Notes: generated from the sequence alone by a model not told the origin. Counted from the first letter of the stretch, positions 26,213-35,889 are shown. The stretch is 42,774 nt of DNA from Nanobdellota archaeon (GCA_018830525.1 JAHJSH010000005.1:1-42774); one strand, 5' to 3'. Made by a program: numbers and translations.

Positions 26213-26717
26213 TTTTATAAATAACCCTATGATTTTCTAGAATAGTCTTCTGAATCTTTTCAGGCAAAAATTCAAACACTTGTATGTCTATTTTATCCGA
26301 AACCTTTCCAGCAATCCTTATCCTAAATTTAAAAGCTTCTTTCTGAGTTAATTTCGTTTTAAAATGTACAGCAATATCAATATCTGAACTGAAATTTCTA
26401 GAATTTTCACTAGTTGAACCAAATAACCAAATTTCCTTAACCTTATTTCTTAATTCATCATTTAAAATTTCTTCCACAGTTTCATTAATTAACCTTTTAA
26501 CTCCCACCCCCTTTTTTAAATCAAACTCATTTTCAAATTTACTAATTTTCTTTATAAATTTTAATTTTTCCCTTATACTCCTAGACAACCTATTTTTTTC
26601 AGATTGAGTAAGATTCACACCAGAAATTTGTTTTTCAATTATTTTTAGCTCTCGCTCCCCAAATATCCTTCGAGCATTACCCATATCTTTCTTTAAAAAC
26701 TGTAATATATTTTCCAT
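26205..26717 (-). CDS. mntA: MntA-like minimal nucleotidyltransferase antitoxin with N-terminal helical extension
   Basis: IWLFGSTSENSRNFSSDIDIAVHF (GS-x10-DxD). Confidence 0.88.
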   Translation of the reverse strand: MENILQFLKKDMGNARRIFGERELKIIEKQISGVNLTQSEKNRLSRSIREKLKFIKKISKFENEFDLKKGVGVKRLINETVEEILNDELRNKVKEIWLFGSTSENSRNFSSDIDIAVHFKTKLTQKEAFKFRIRIAGKVSDKIDIQVFEFLPEKIQKTILENHRVIYKNE

Positions 26718-26732
26718 ATCTGTAAATGGGAT

Positions 26733-26775
26733 ATAACCTTTATAAAGGTTATTATAACCCCCATAAGGGTTATAA
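26733..26775. promoter_or_regulatory. Tandem palindromes upstream of mntA-hepT
   Basis: ATAACCTTTATAAAGGTTAT (20-bp perfect palindrome, 26733-26752) and TTATAACCC-ccataa-GGGTTATAA (26752-26775). Confidence 0.6.
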
Positions 26776-26844
26776 AAAGTTATTTCAATAACCCTTCCGA
26801 ATCTCTTTTTTAGAAAGTTCTTTACCTTTTTTTAATTTGGACTT

Positions 26845-28641
26845 TCATTTTATATACCCGCCTTTCTGAAGATTCCACAACTTCTTGTATTCGCCTTGCT
26901 GATTAATCAACTGCCTATGCGTCCCCATCTGGACAATCTTCCCCTTTTTCATCACAATTATCTTATCTGCGTGCATGATAGTTGACAACCTATGCGCAAT
27001 AATAATCGATGTACGCCTTTCCATAAGCTTCGCAAGGTCCTTCTGAATCTCATGCTCAGTCTCGCTATCTAGGGAAGAGGTCGCCTCATCCAGGACCAAA
27101 ATCTTCTTGTCTGCTAAAATAGCCCGAGCAATCGAAACTCTCTGCTTCTCCCCTCCAGACAACTTCACTCCTCGCTCTCCAACAATAGTATTTTCCTTGT
27201 TTGGCATTTCACTAATTATATTCTCTAACTGCGCAAACTTAATCGCTTTCCGAACCTCGGCCTTTGAAGCTGATGGACTCGAGAATTTTATATTATTCCA
27301 GATAGTATCATCAAATAAAACTGCCTCTTGCGGAACAATTGCCATCTCGCTTCGAACAGACTCTTGCTTAAAATCTCTAATATCACTACCATCAATTAAA
27401 ATCGCCCCATGTTCAACATCGTATAATCGATAAAGCAAATTAACTAATGTAGATTTTCCGCATCCCGAGTGCCCAACTAAAGCATATTTCTTATCTGCAA
27501 GTATTTTCAAATTAAATTTATCAAAAATATTTCTTTTCGAATATCCAAATTCAACATTCTTAAATTCAATCTCTCCTCTCCGAATATTAATATCCTTAGC
27601 ACCAGGTTTATCTTTAATCTCATTCTCAATCTTTCCATACTGGAACAAATCTTGAAAATCGATCATAGATCTATAATAACCTCGAATACCCTGAACGAAT
27701 CCAAACAGGGGAGCTACAATATTCCCATAAATTGTATAAATAAAAACAATCGCACCGATAGTTAATTCTCCTGCAAGGAAACTCTTCATAGGGAAATAAA
27801 TTAAAAAGAGAAGCCCAACACCCAAAATAACCGACTGCCCAACATCAAGATATTTAAAAAATCTCACCAGATCTTTAACCGCCATCTTCGTTTCTTCGGT
27901 TAATTTATATAGCCGTTTCTTAACAATCTCCTCTTTTCCGAAATACTTAATCGAATTAATATTTGTCAAGAAGTCTCCAACATTCCCCTTCTCTCTATCT
28001 TCTTTTCTATTAGCATAAGCCCCATAAGCTTTAGAAACATTTTGGATAGAAACACTGTAGACTACGAAAACTATAATAGTTATCAACAAAACAATTGCGG
28101 CAGTTACATTAAAGAAGAGGAGTGATGTAATAACCACCACCATCGAGGCAATCAGCGGAACAATATTAAATATAATAACATCATTCATCCTATCCACCGA
28201 TCCCGAACCTCGTCCAATTCTGGAGATTAAGCTCCCGGTTTTATGGGTCGTATGAAAATTATGCGAAAGCCCGATAATATGATTAAAATATTTCCGCTTA
28301 ACATCTGCAATCATACTTACTGACATACTATTCAAAAGAGTATTATCTACCCATTTCAAAACTGCCCGTAATATTATTGCACCTATAAAAACAGAGAAAA
28401 GAATCCAAAGTAATGCCACAAAGTCCATAGAACTCATTCCGCCGCCTGCAAAAATAGTTCCCTTATCAATCAATTCCTTAAAGATATACTTGTCAACAAT
28501 ATAGGCTCCAGCGAGCAAAAAAGCCACAATAATCAAAATAATGAACTTAATTTTGTAACGCATAAGAAAACTCCAATACTCCTTAAAGTTATACTTAAAA
28601 TCAATTTCTTTCTTAAATTTCTTCTTATCTATTTTTTCCAT
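26845..28641 (-). CDS. ABC transporter, fused permease/ATPase (MsbA/MdlB-like)
   Basis: ALVGHSGCGKSTLVNLLYRLYD; VKLSGGEKQRVSIARAILADKKILVLDEATSSLDSETE. Confidence 0.93.
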   Translation of the reverse strand: MEKIDKKKFKKEIDFKYNFKEYWSFLMRYKIKFIILIIVAFLLAGAYIVDKYIFKELIDKGTIFAGGGMSSMDFVALLWILFSVFIGAIILRAVLKWVDNTLLNSMSVSMIADVKRKYFNHIIGLSHNFHTTHKTGSLISRIGRGSGSVDRMNDVIIFNIVPLIASMVVVITSLLFFNVTAAIVLLITIIVFVVYSVSIQNVSKAYGAYANRKEDREKGNVGDFLTNINSIKYFGKEEIVKKRLYKLTEETKMAVKDLVRFFKYLDVGQSVILGVGLLFLIYFPMKSFLAGELTIGAIVFIYTIYGNIVAPLFGFVQGIRGYYRSMIDFQDLFQYGKIENEIKDKPGAKDINIRRGEIEFKNVEFGYSKRNIFDKFNLKILADKKYALVGHSGCGKSTLVNLLYRLYDVEHGAILIDGSDIRDFKQESVRSEMAIVPQEAVLFDDTIWNNIKFSSPSASKAEVRKAIKFAQLENIISEMPNKENTIVGERGVKLSGGEKQRVSIARAILADKKILVLDEATSSLDSETEHEIQKDLAKLMERRTSIIIAHRLSTIMHADKIIVMKKGKIVQMGTHRQLINQQGEYKKLWNLQKGGYIK

Positions 28642-28670
28642 AGTCTTAAATACTTCGTCATCTTAATTTT

Positions 28671-28757
28671 ATGATGAATGAAGACACCCTTTACGCTCCT
28701 TACGTAAAAGATAAAAAAATAATTACGGGCGAGCCTCTTGACGACGAACAAGAGTAA
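28671..28757 (+). CDS. Possible leaderless microprotein MMNEDTLYAPYVKDKKIITGEPLDDEQE
   Basis: 28-codon ORF with TATA-like cttaaata about 23-26 nt upstream of the ATG. Confidence 0.25.
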   Translation: MMNEDTLYAPYVKDKKIITGEPLDDEQE

Positions 28758-28805
28758 TTCGTAAAATTTCTTTTTAAATTTATGCCAATTTTCTTTTACA
28801 AATTT

Positions 28806-28851
28806 AATTCTTAGGTTCGGGTGCCCCCTGGGCAGAACCGTTTAAAGAATT
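28806..28851. other. Long compound hairpin
   Basis: AATTCTT..GGTTC..TGCCC-cct-GGGCA..GAACC..AAGAATT. Confidence 0.45.
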
Positions 28852-28906
28852 ATAATTTGCAGTATATACGAAACGAAGTTTCGCAATATTAGGAAAGGTA
28901 CAACGA

Positions 28907-28924
28907 GGAAAACCTAGGTTTTCC
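28907..28924. terminator. Perfect 18-bp palindrome 3' of the cyclase-like gene
   Basis: GGAAAACCTAGGTTTTCC, ending 2 nt from the minus-strand stop. Confidence 0.4.
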
Positions 28925-28926
28925 CG

Positions 28927-31071
28927 TTAGTCCATTCTCTTCAACAACTCTTTCAACTTAGCCGCATCAGCAATGTGATTCTTTATTTCAGAAACTTCAT
29001 AAGTCTGACTCTTCCCAATCTCTTTACCTTTAACTACCTTCAAATCTCTCATCATCTTCCTCCGTATATCATCCGAGACCAATAATTTTCCACTATCCGA
29101 ATCTGCGATTCTCTTTGCAAGGGAGATAGTATTTCCAATGCTCGTATATTTTAATTTCCCATCTCTCTTCGAAGCAATCAATTCTCCAGCATGAACACCC
29201 AAATTAAAATCAATATGTTCTCTAAACTTTTTATTATACTCAGTTAATGATTTTAGAATCATAAACCCTGCCTTTGTTGCAAGAACCTCATTAGTATAAG
29301 TCTTAGTCACTAATGGAGAAAATACAATAAAGATATACTCACCTTTCCAATCAACTAATCCTTTCATCTCTTTAGTCCCATTAATAGTTTCAATTAAAGC
29401 TTTCTTCGCATGATCCTTCAACTCAGAATAATTTTTAACACTCAAAGCCACAACTGCTGAAGGGTGCTTCTCTCCCTTTAAGACCAAGGTAGACTCTGCA
29501 GTACCCATAGTTTTTTTAGTCAAGTCCAACATACTATTATCTTCATGACTATAACTATCTGAGTCAAGCCCCTGAACCTTCGGAGATTTATTAGTAAAAT
29601 TCATACTTGAAGCGACATGGTCTTTCATCTTTGAAGGGACGTTTGAACTAACTTTTGAATGAAATTTAGAACCTATCGAACCTATTGAATGCCCGACAGC
29701 CCCAGCACCTTTTTTAAATACTCCAAAAATCTTACTAGTATGTTCTTCTCCAAGAGTTTTCGTTTTTTTAGATTTCATATAAAACACAACTCCCGCACCT
29801 CCAAGAATTAAAATCAAAAATATCCAAACAATTGAATAAGCCTTAAAGATTCCAACACTTTTAAGATCACTAACACTAACTGCATTTCCAGTCAATAAAA
29901 CTTGCTGACTCATTGAACTCTCCCCATCACTGATTGCGACATCATACTCTCCCTGCGGAGCCCTAAGACTAAATTTTCTAATCTCCCCCATTTCCATCAC
30001 CAATTCTAATTCACGGATCTCTCCCCCGATATCTACTTGAATTGTTCCGTTATATTTTGCATTTCCGACGCTTTTAACTATCAAGACTCCATCCTCTCCA
30101 AACTCAAATTCAACTTTAGGATTTTCAAGAACTGTGAACTCTCTCTGCTCTGCAAGAAGATTAAATGAAGTAATTACTTTCCAAACTCCCGGAGTAGCAT
30201 TAACAGGAAGGCTAAAACTTCGGAATTCCCCGGTAGGAATCGCTAATTCAATTTCTTCGTTCTTAGGGGAAAGAATTTTAGCAGAGACAGTTCCAATCAT
30301 TTCAATTCCGGATTGATCAGTAATCTCTGCACCAACGGTAAATTCTTCCCCGGGCATTGCCTCGTCCCCCGATAGACTGATTACCATATTAGAAGCAACC
30401 TGATTTATCTTAAATGAGACCGTAGTAAATCCTTCATTAAGAACTGAAACTCCATTCTTGTCCCTATCATAAGCCCGGATTCCTAAATCATAAGTTCCCG
30501 CCTCAATAGTATCAGGCATAGAAAATATTTCTGTCACAAAACCATCCTCAATCGCTTTACTAAATACACTAGAATTCATCCCCTCAATAAATCCATATAG
30601 CAAATCTCCATTGGCTTTAACAGCTTCAATTCTCACTGTAATTCCTTCACCCGGATTATAACTTTCCTTTTCTAATGCTGCAGTCACGAGGATAGTATTT
30701 GTAATTTGAAAAACTTTAGTAACTGCAACCCGACTTCCAATGGTTAATTTAACCTGGCAATCCCCGAGGATATCTGTAATATTAACAATCTCTAAATCTG
30801 TTCTATCTAAAACCTTATATGGAAGGCTATATGGGAGGGCCTCTTCTCCATCATATCTCCGAGCAGACATTCTTTCTAAATTAATCGTTTTATCTCCACA
30901 AACTAAATCGACATTCAGATTTCCGGTTGGAGCACCAATTAACCCTTCTGCAGTAACGTAAAGTTTGTCTCCAAGGTTGTAAACATCCTGAGGCTCAAGT
31001 AAGGTAATATCTGCAAGAACAAACGAAACTATGAAGACAAAAGCGAGCATTAAACAAATCCCTTTTTTCAT
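28927..31071 (-). CDS. Receptor-like protein: signal peptide, extracellular beta-rich region, one TM, cytoplasmic class III nucleotidyl cyclase-like domain
   Basis: MKKGICLMLAFVFIVSFVLA; TM YSIVWIFLILILGGAGVVFYM; C-terminus NLGVHAGELIASKRDGKLKYTSIGNTISLAKRIADSDSGKLLVSDDI. Confidence 0.78.
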   Translation of the reverse strand: MKKGICLMLAFVFIVSFVLADITLLEPQDVYNLGDKLYVTAEGLIGAPTGNLNVDLVCGDKTINLERMSARRYDGEEALPYSLPYKVLDRTDLEIVNITDILGDCQVKLTIGSRVAVTKVFQITNTILVTAALEKESYNPGEGITVRIEAVKANGDLLYGFIEGMNSSVFSKAIEDGFVTEIFSMPDTIEAGTYDLGIRAYDRDKNGVSVLNEGFTTVSFKINQVASNMVISLSGDEAMPGEEFTVGAEITDQSGIEMIGTVSAKILSPKNEEIELAIPTGEFRSFSLPVNATPGVWKVITSFNLLAEQREFTVLENPKVEFEFGEDGVLIVKSVGNAKYNGTIQVDIGGEIRELELVMEMGEIRKFSLRAPQGEYDVAISDGESSMSQQVLLTGNAVSVSDLKSVGIFKAYSIVWIFLILILGGAGVVFYMKSKKTKTLGEEHTSKIFGVFKKGAGAVGHSIGSIGSKFHSKVSSNVPSKMKDHVASSMNFTNKSPKVQGLDSDSYSHEDNSMLDLTKKTMGTAESTLVLKGEKHPSAVVALSVKNYSELKDHAKKALIETINGTKEMKGLVDWKGEYIFIVFSPLVTKTYTNEVLATKAGFMILKSLTEYNKKFREHIDFNLGVHAGELIASKRDGKLKYTSIGNTISLAKRIADSDSGKLLVSDDIRRKMMRDLKVVKGKEIGKSQTYEVSEIKNHIADAAKLKELLKRMD

Positions 31072-31107
31072 TTTTTATATACCATCTTTAAACAAATGAA
31101 AACATGA

Positions 31108-31130
31108 AGCTTCTCTGAAGCTACTTTTTT
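31108..31130 (+). terminator. Terminator-like hairpin plus T-tract in a divergent intergenic region
   Basis: AGCTTC-tct-GAAGCT followed by acTTTTTT. Confidence 0.35.
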
Positions 31131-31231
31131 CATAAAACATTGAGACAAGATTACTATTTAAATATTACTTGCCTCCGGTTAAACCTATAAGATATCAATA
31201 AATATAAAAAGAACTTTCCAAACATTATACT

Positions 31232-32335
31232 ATGACAAAGACCGTGATAAGTCCATGGGAAGTCGAGGGCGATATTGATTATAAAAAACTAATCAAACAG
31301 TTTGGAACCACCCCAATTTCAGATTTTATAAATAATAAGCTGAAAGACTGCCATCCCCTCTTGAGACGAGGAATTTATTTTTCCCATAGAGACTTCGACA
31401 AATGGCTAAAGGCTCACAGCGAAGGTAAAAAGGTCTCTGTAATCACTGGACGAGGCCCATCAGAAAAGATGCATATAGGACATTTAGTCCCATTCTTAGT
31501 TGCAAAATCTCTTCAAGATAATTTCGGATGTGATGTTTATATTCCAATCTCCGACGACGAAAAATTCTTTGTCAAGAAAAACCTAAGTTTTGAAGAAGCT
31601 CTAAAATATTCTGAAGATAATATATTAGATTTAATTGCCCTGGGTTTTGATCCAAAGAAAACTTTCATTTTTCAAGACTTTGTCTACACAGACATCTATA
31701 AATACGCCGCACGAATCGCAAAACGAATCACATATTCGACGGCAAAAGCAGCTTTTGGATTAACACCGGGGAAAAACATCGGCTGGTCATTCTATCCTGC
31801 AATGCAGGCCGCACATATTCTATTCCCCCAATTCCATTCAAGGAAACATATTTCCGTAGTTCCCGTAGCGATTGACCAAGATCCTTTTATCAGACTAACA
31901 CGAGATATCGCAACTCACAAGGATTTCAATTTAGAAAAACCTGCGGCACTACATGCACAATTTGTTCCATCGCTCCATGGAGGATCAAAGATGTCCTCTT
32001 CCGGAGAAGGATTAATCTTCCTATCAGACGATGCAAAAACAGTAAAAAAGAAGATAAACAAATACGCTTTCTCTGGAGGACAAGCGACAATCGAAGAACA
32101 TCGGAAGAAGGGAGGAAATACCAAAGTGGACATCCCATTCCAATATCTCAAGATGTTATTTGAACCAAGCGATGAAAAATTAGAAGAAATAAAACAAGAA
32201 TACGAATCCGGAAAAATGCTAACCGGAGAACTTAAAGCGATACTAATAGAAAAAATTAATGATTTCTTGAAAGACCACCAAAAAAATAAAATTGAAGCAA
32301 AAAAGAATCTCGATAAGTTTATTCTTAAAAATTAA
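31232..32335 (+). CDS. trpS: Tryptophanyl-tRNA synthetase
   Basis: SVITGRGPSEKMHIGHLVPFLVAK; HGGSKMSSSGEGLIFLSD. Confidence 0.95.
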   Translation: MTKTVISPWEVEGDIDYKKLIKQFGTTPISDFINNKLKDCHPLLRRGIYFSHRDFDKWLKAHSEGKKVSVITGRGPSEKMHIGHLVPFLVAKSLQDNFGCDVYIPISDDEKFFVKKNLSFEEALKYSEDNILDLIALGFDPKKTFIFQDFVYTDIYKYAARIAKRITYSTAKAAFGLTPGKNIGWSFYPAMQAAHILFPQFHSRKHISVVPVAIDQDPFIRLTRDIATHKDFNLEKPAALHAQFVPSLHGGSKMSSSGEGLIFLSDDAKTVKKKINKYAFSGGQATIEEHRKKGGNTKVDIPFQYLKMLFEPSDEKLEEIKQEYESGKMLTGELKAILIEKINDFLKDHQKNKIEAKKNLDKFILKN

Positions 32336-32337
32336 TT

Positions 32338-33276
32338 CTAAGGATTCTGTGGAAGAACCGCCCCACTTTTCTGAAAGAGACTACTTGTTCCAGGCAAACC
32401 TAATGTCATGGGAACTTGAGGATTAGCGCCAGTAGGTGCCACATAAGTTTTTTCTTCCACAGGGAGGGGTGCTGGAAGAATAACTGCCGCAGGGACCATA
32501 TCCTGATTTTTTGGAATTATTGCAACTGGAGCCCCCCACACTGGAGCCCGATTTCCGATAACATTTATACCTGGAGGAGATGTAATGACCTCAATTCCCT
32601 TATCTGTAATTGTCATTCCTATTGCTCTCCGCTCGTGCTTCGTCCTTCTCATTTTAGCAATTCTTACAGCCCGATCACCAGTCCCTGCAATAGGCGATTC
32701 ATAAAAAACACTAACCGAATCTGACAAGAACCTCAAAATATCTGTCTTTGACCATTCGCCCTCGGTAGACGCCCAAATACCTTCCTCCAAACTTTCATCT
32801 GCAAAAACTGTGGTAACATTAAACCTTTTCATTAACGACGACAACTCGAAAATCGTCTGCCTCATTTTTCCCTGATCATTACTATTTAATGCAAGTACTG
32901 AAATCGGATCAAAACAAATTCTCCGTATATTATTTTTAGAAATCATACGACTCAACTCGCTCTTCAACTCTTCGATAGAAGTCTGGGGTGCAAATCGCAT
33001 AAATTTAATTCTCCCCTCACTACTCATCCTTGTAAAATCCCAACCATAGGCCATAGCATCATCAAGAGTATCAATAATATCTGGCTCGAACGAACAATAA
33101 AGACCATTCTCATTAAATTTTGAAACTCCATTCCAAAGGAACTGCAATAAAAACGTCGATTTCCCAGAACCCGGTCCACCAACAATAAGATTATCAGAAT
33201 TTCTCACGAATCCACCCTGACAAATTTTATCAAAGCCAATAATTCCAGTTGGACATCTATCAATCCCCTCTACCAT
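32338..33276 (-). CDS. KaiC-like RecA-superfamily ATPase with Pro/Ala-rich C-terminal tail
   Basis: GIIGFDKICQGGFVRNSDNLIVGGPGSGKSTFLLQFLWNG. Confidence 0.87.
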   Translation of the reverse strand: MVEGIDRCPTGIIGFDKICQGGFVRNSDNLIVGGPGSGKSTFLLQFLWNGVSKFNENGLYCSFEPDIIDTLDDAMAYGWDFTRMSSEGRIKFMRFAPQTSIEELKSELSRMISKNNIRRICFDPISVLALNSNDQGKMRQTIFELSSLMKRFNVTTVFADESLEEGIWASTEGEWSKTDILRFLSDSVSVFYESPIAGTGDRAVRIAKMRRTKHERRAIGMTITDKGIEVITSPPGINVIGNRAPVWGAPVAIIPKNQDMVPAAVILPAPLPVEEKTYVAPTGANPQVPMTLGLPGTSSLFQKSGAVLPQNP

Positions 33277-33385
33277 TTTTTATCTCCTCCATTTAATAAA
33301 ATGGCATTGAAAGTTCTTCGAACTTACCTTACCATACAAAAAATACAGCATAAATCTTTATAAATTCTCTTATTCTATCACTTAT

Positions 33386-35110
33386 ATGAAAACATTAAAC
33401 CTCCATTGCGATTATATAAAATTTAAGGCTCTCAAAAAGGCCCTAAAAAGCGTAGACGAAATCGCTCCGAACCAAAAATTAGAAGGTGAATCAAAAGAAT
33501 GTCTTGTGGTAATGGTCGCAGTAGAAAAAGGAGATTCAAAAGAAACAATTCCAGAATTAGTCGATTCGATAAAAAAAATAGCCGAAGATGTCAAGACAAA
33601 AAACATAGTCCTATATCCTTACGCACATTTATCTAGCAACTTAGGAAAACCAGGAACTGCCGTAGAAGTTCTAAACGAAACTGCAAAAAAACTCAAAGGC
33701 TTCAAGGTCGTTCAAGCGCCGTTCGGTTATTACAAATCCTTCGAACTAAAAGTCAAAGGACATCCGCTGTCTGAACTTTCTCGAGAATTTGTCGTTAAAG
33801 GAAATGAAGTAGAAGAAGCAGAATTAAGTAAGGAAGAACGAGCACAAATGTTAAGAAAATTAAGTAAGGTAAAAATGCAAGCCCCTAGGGGAAAAAATGA
33901 TTTGAAAAGTAATGTAGAATTAGGCAGAGATTTAGATTTATATATAGTAAACGAAATAGTAGGTCCTGGGCTTCCATTACTAACTCCAAAAGGAGCTACA
34001 ATAAAAAGAGAAATAGAAAGATTCACAACTGACGAAGAATTGAAGCGAGGTTACGAATATACTTCAACTCCAATTATGGCAAAGAGCGACTTATTTAAAA
34101 TTTCAGGCCACTGGCAACATTACAAGAAAGACATGTTCGTGTTAAATATCGAGGGAGACGATTATGCCCTTAGACCAATGACATGCCCATTCCAATTTGT
34201 TCTTTATAAGAGAAAACCTAGAACTTACAAAGATCTTCCAAAGAAATATGCAGAAATTGCAACATTATACCGAAAAGAACAGTCTGGAGAACTAAGGGGA
34301 TTAACAAGGCTTTGGCAATTCACTCTTGCGGATGGACATATAATTTGTACCCCCGAACAGTTGGAAGAAGAGTTCGGAAAAGTAATGGATTTAATTAATT
34401 ATATTATCAAAACTTTTGGAATAGAGGTTTGGTACAGATTTTCCAAATGGGGTCCAGATAACAAGAATAACAAATATGTGGATAATCCCAAAGCATGGGA
34501 AGCAACACAGAAATCTATGAAGAAAATATTAGATAATGCAAAGATAAACTATGTCGAAGCAGATGATGAGGCTGCATTCTATGGGCCAAAATTAGATTTA
34601 CAGTACAAAGATGTTTATGGAAAAGAAGATACTTTAATAACAATCCAAATTGATTTTGCCCTTCCTGAAAAATTCGGACTAACATATCTAGCAGAAGACG
34701 GAAAAGAAAAAGAGGCAATGGTTATCCATCGGTCTTCCACCGGAGCAACCGAGAGAATTATAGCATATTTATTAGAGAAGACCCAAGGAAATCTCCCACT
34801 ATGGTTGAGCCCAATTCAAGCAAGGATAATGACTATGAATGATGATGTCAAAGATTATGGAAAAGAAATAAAGAACAAATTAATGGAATCAGGTATTCGG
34901 GTTGAATTAGACAATTCAAATGAATCCATAGGAAAAAAGGCACGAAATGCGATTGTGGATAAAGTGTTCTATCTCGTCACCGTCGGAGAAAAGGAAAAAT
35001 CAGGCGGAAAAATCGCCGTCCGAGGAAGAGCCTCCAAGGAAATTACAACTATGGACCTAGACGAATTTATTTCTAAGTTGAAAGAAGAGATTTCCTCAAA
35101 AACCTTATAA
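33386..35110 (+). CDS. thrS: Threonyl-tRNA synthetase (archaeal type with N-terminal editing domain)
   Basis: MKTLNLHCDYIKFK..; RPMTCPFQFVLYK; TRLWQFTLADGHI; STGATERIIAYLLE. Confidence 0.95.
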   Translation: MKTLNLHCDYIKFKALKKALKSVDEIAPNQKLEGESKECLVVMVAVEKGDSKETIPELVDSIKKIAEDVKTKNIVLYPYAHLSSNLGKPGTAVEVLNETAKKLKGFKVVQAPFGYYKSFELKVKGHPLSELSREFVVKGNEVEEAELSKEERAQMLRKLSKVKMQAPRGKNDLKSNVELGRDLDLYIVNEIVGPGLPLLTPKGATIKREIERFTTDEELKRGYEYTSTPIMAKSDLFKISGHWQHYKKDMFVLNIEGDDYALRPMTCPFQFVLYKRKPRTYKDLPKKYAEIATLYRKEQSGELRGLTRLWQFTLADGHIICTPEQLEEEFGKVMDLINYIIKTFGIEVWYRFSKWGPDNKNNKYVDNPKAWEATQKSMKKILDNAKINYVEADDEAAFYGPKLDLQYKDVYGKEDTLITIQIDFALPEKFGLTYLAEDGKEKEAMVIHRSSTGATERIIAYLLEKTQGNLPLWLSPIQARIMTMNDDVKDYGKEIKNKLMESGIRVELDNSNESIGKKARNAIVDKVFYLVTVGEKEKSGGKIAVRGRASKEITTMDLDEFISKLKEEISSKTL

Positions 35111-35132
35111 ACATCCTTATTCTATAACTCTT

Positions 35133-35393
35133 ATGAGGTGGGGAAAAATTGTTTTGCTTTTTCAGGCTGTCGTAACTTTAATAATCGGAATGATATTCTT
35201 CGCACAATTTTTATCCATAGATCACGCGAAAATCGAAGAACTAAGAGTTGAAATGGACAAGGGATATATCATCTGGGACGACGACGCACCCCCAGTGATG
35301 GTGGACTTAAAACAAAGATATTCCATCGCAGCCTATGTACTTTTAATCATCTCCGTATTTGAAATCTTACTAATCTCTAGAATAGTGTCCTAA
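35133..35393 (+). CDS. Small two-TM protein
   Basis: Two hydrophobic segments flanking an acidic loop (IIWDDDAPPVMVDL). Confidence 0.6.
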   Translation: MRWGKIVLLFQAVVTLIIGMIFFAQFLSIDHAKIEELRVEMDKGYIIWDDDAPPVMVDLKQRYSIAAYVLLIISVFEILLISRIVS

Positions 35394-35430
35394 CCCTTAA
35401 GATTTTAAAGGCCCTTCAACCAATATCTCT

Positions 35431-35889
35431 ATGAAAGTTTCAGAATTACTAAACGAACTAAAACAATCAGAAGTCTACAAAAACTTTAAGGAAGAAAACC
35501 CAGAAGCATTCTTCTGCTCAGCAATGTTTGTCCTAGGCGACGCCGACAAGATAGATATAAACTTCTTCATCCCAAGTCAAAATAGGATCTCTTCATTCTC
35601 CATGCCTTTCGCATCCATAACCAACCATCAAGAAGAAATAAAAGACCAAACTGAAATAAAAGATTTAAATTTTAAGGTAGATATTTATGATTTAAAAAAG
35701 TCTATAGAAGAAAAAACTGGAAAGAAATTCTCACAGATTATTGCAGTCCTACAAAAAGGAAATTGGAATCTAACATGTTTAAATGGCTTAGACATGAGCA
35801 GAATGAACCTCAATGCCTATACTGGAGAGATTCAAAAGAAAGACGAAGGAAGTTTAATGGATATGGTGAGGTTCAAGAAAGAGAATTGA
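35431..35889 (+). CDS. Hypothetical protein
   Basis: 152-aa ORF MKVSELLNELKQSEVYKNFKEENPEAFFCSAMFVLG... Confidence 0.65.
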   Translation: MKVSELLNELKQSEVYKNFKEENPEAFFCSAMFVLGDADKIDINFFIPSQNRISSFSMPFASITNHQEEIKDQTEIKDLNFKVDIYDLKKSIEEKTGKKFSQIIAVLQKGNWNLTCLNGLDMSRMNLNAYTGEIQKKDEGSLMDMVRFKKEN

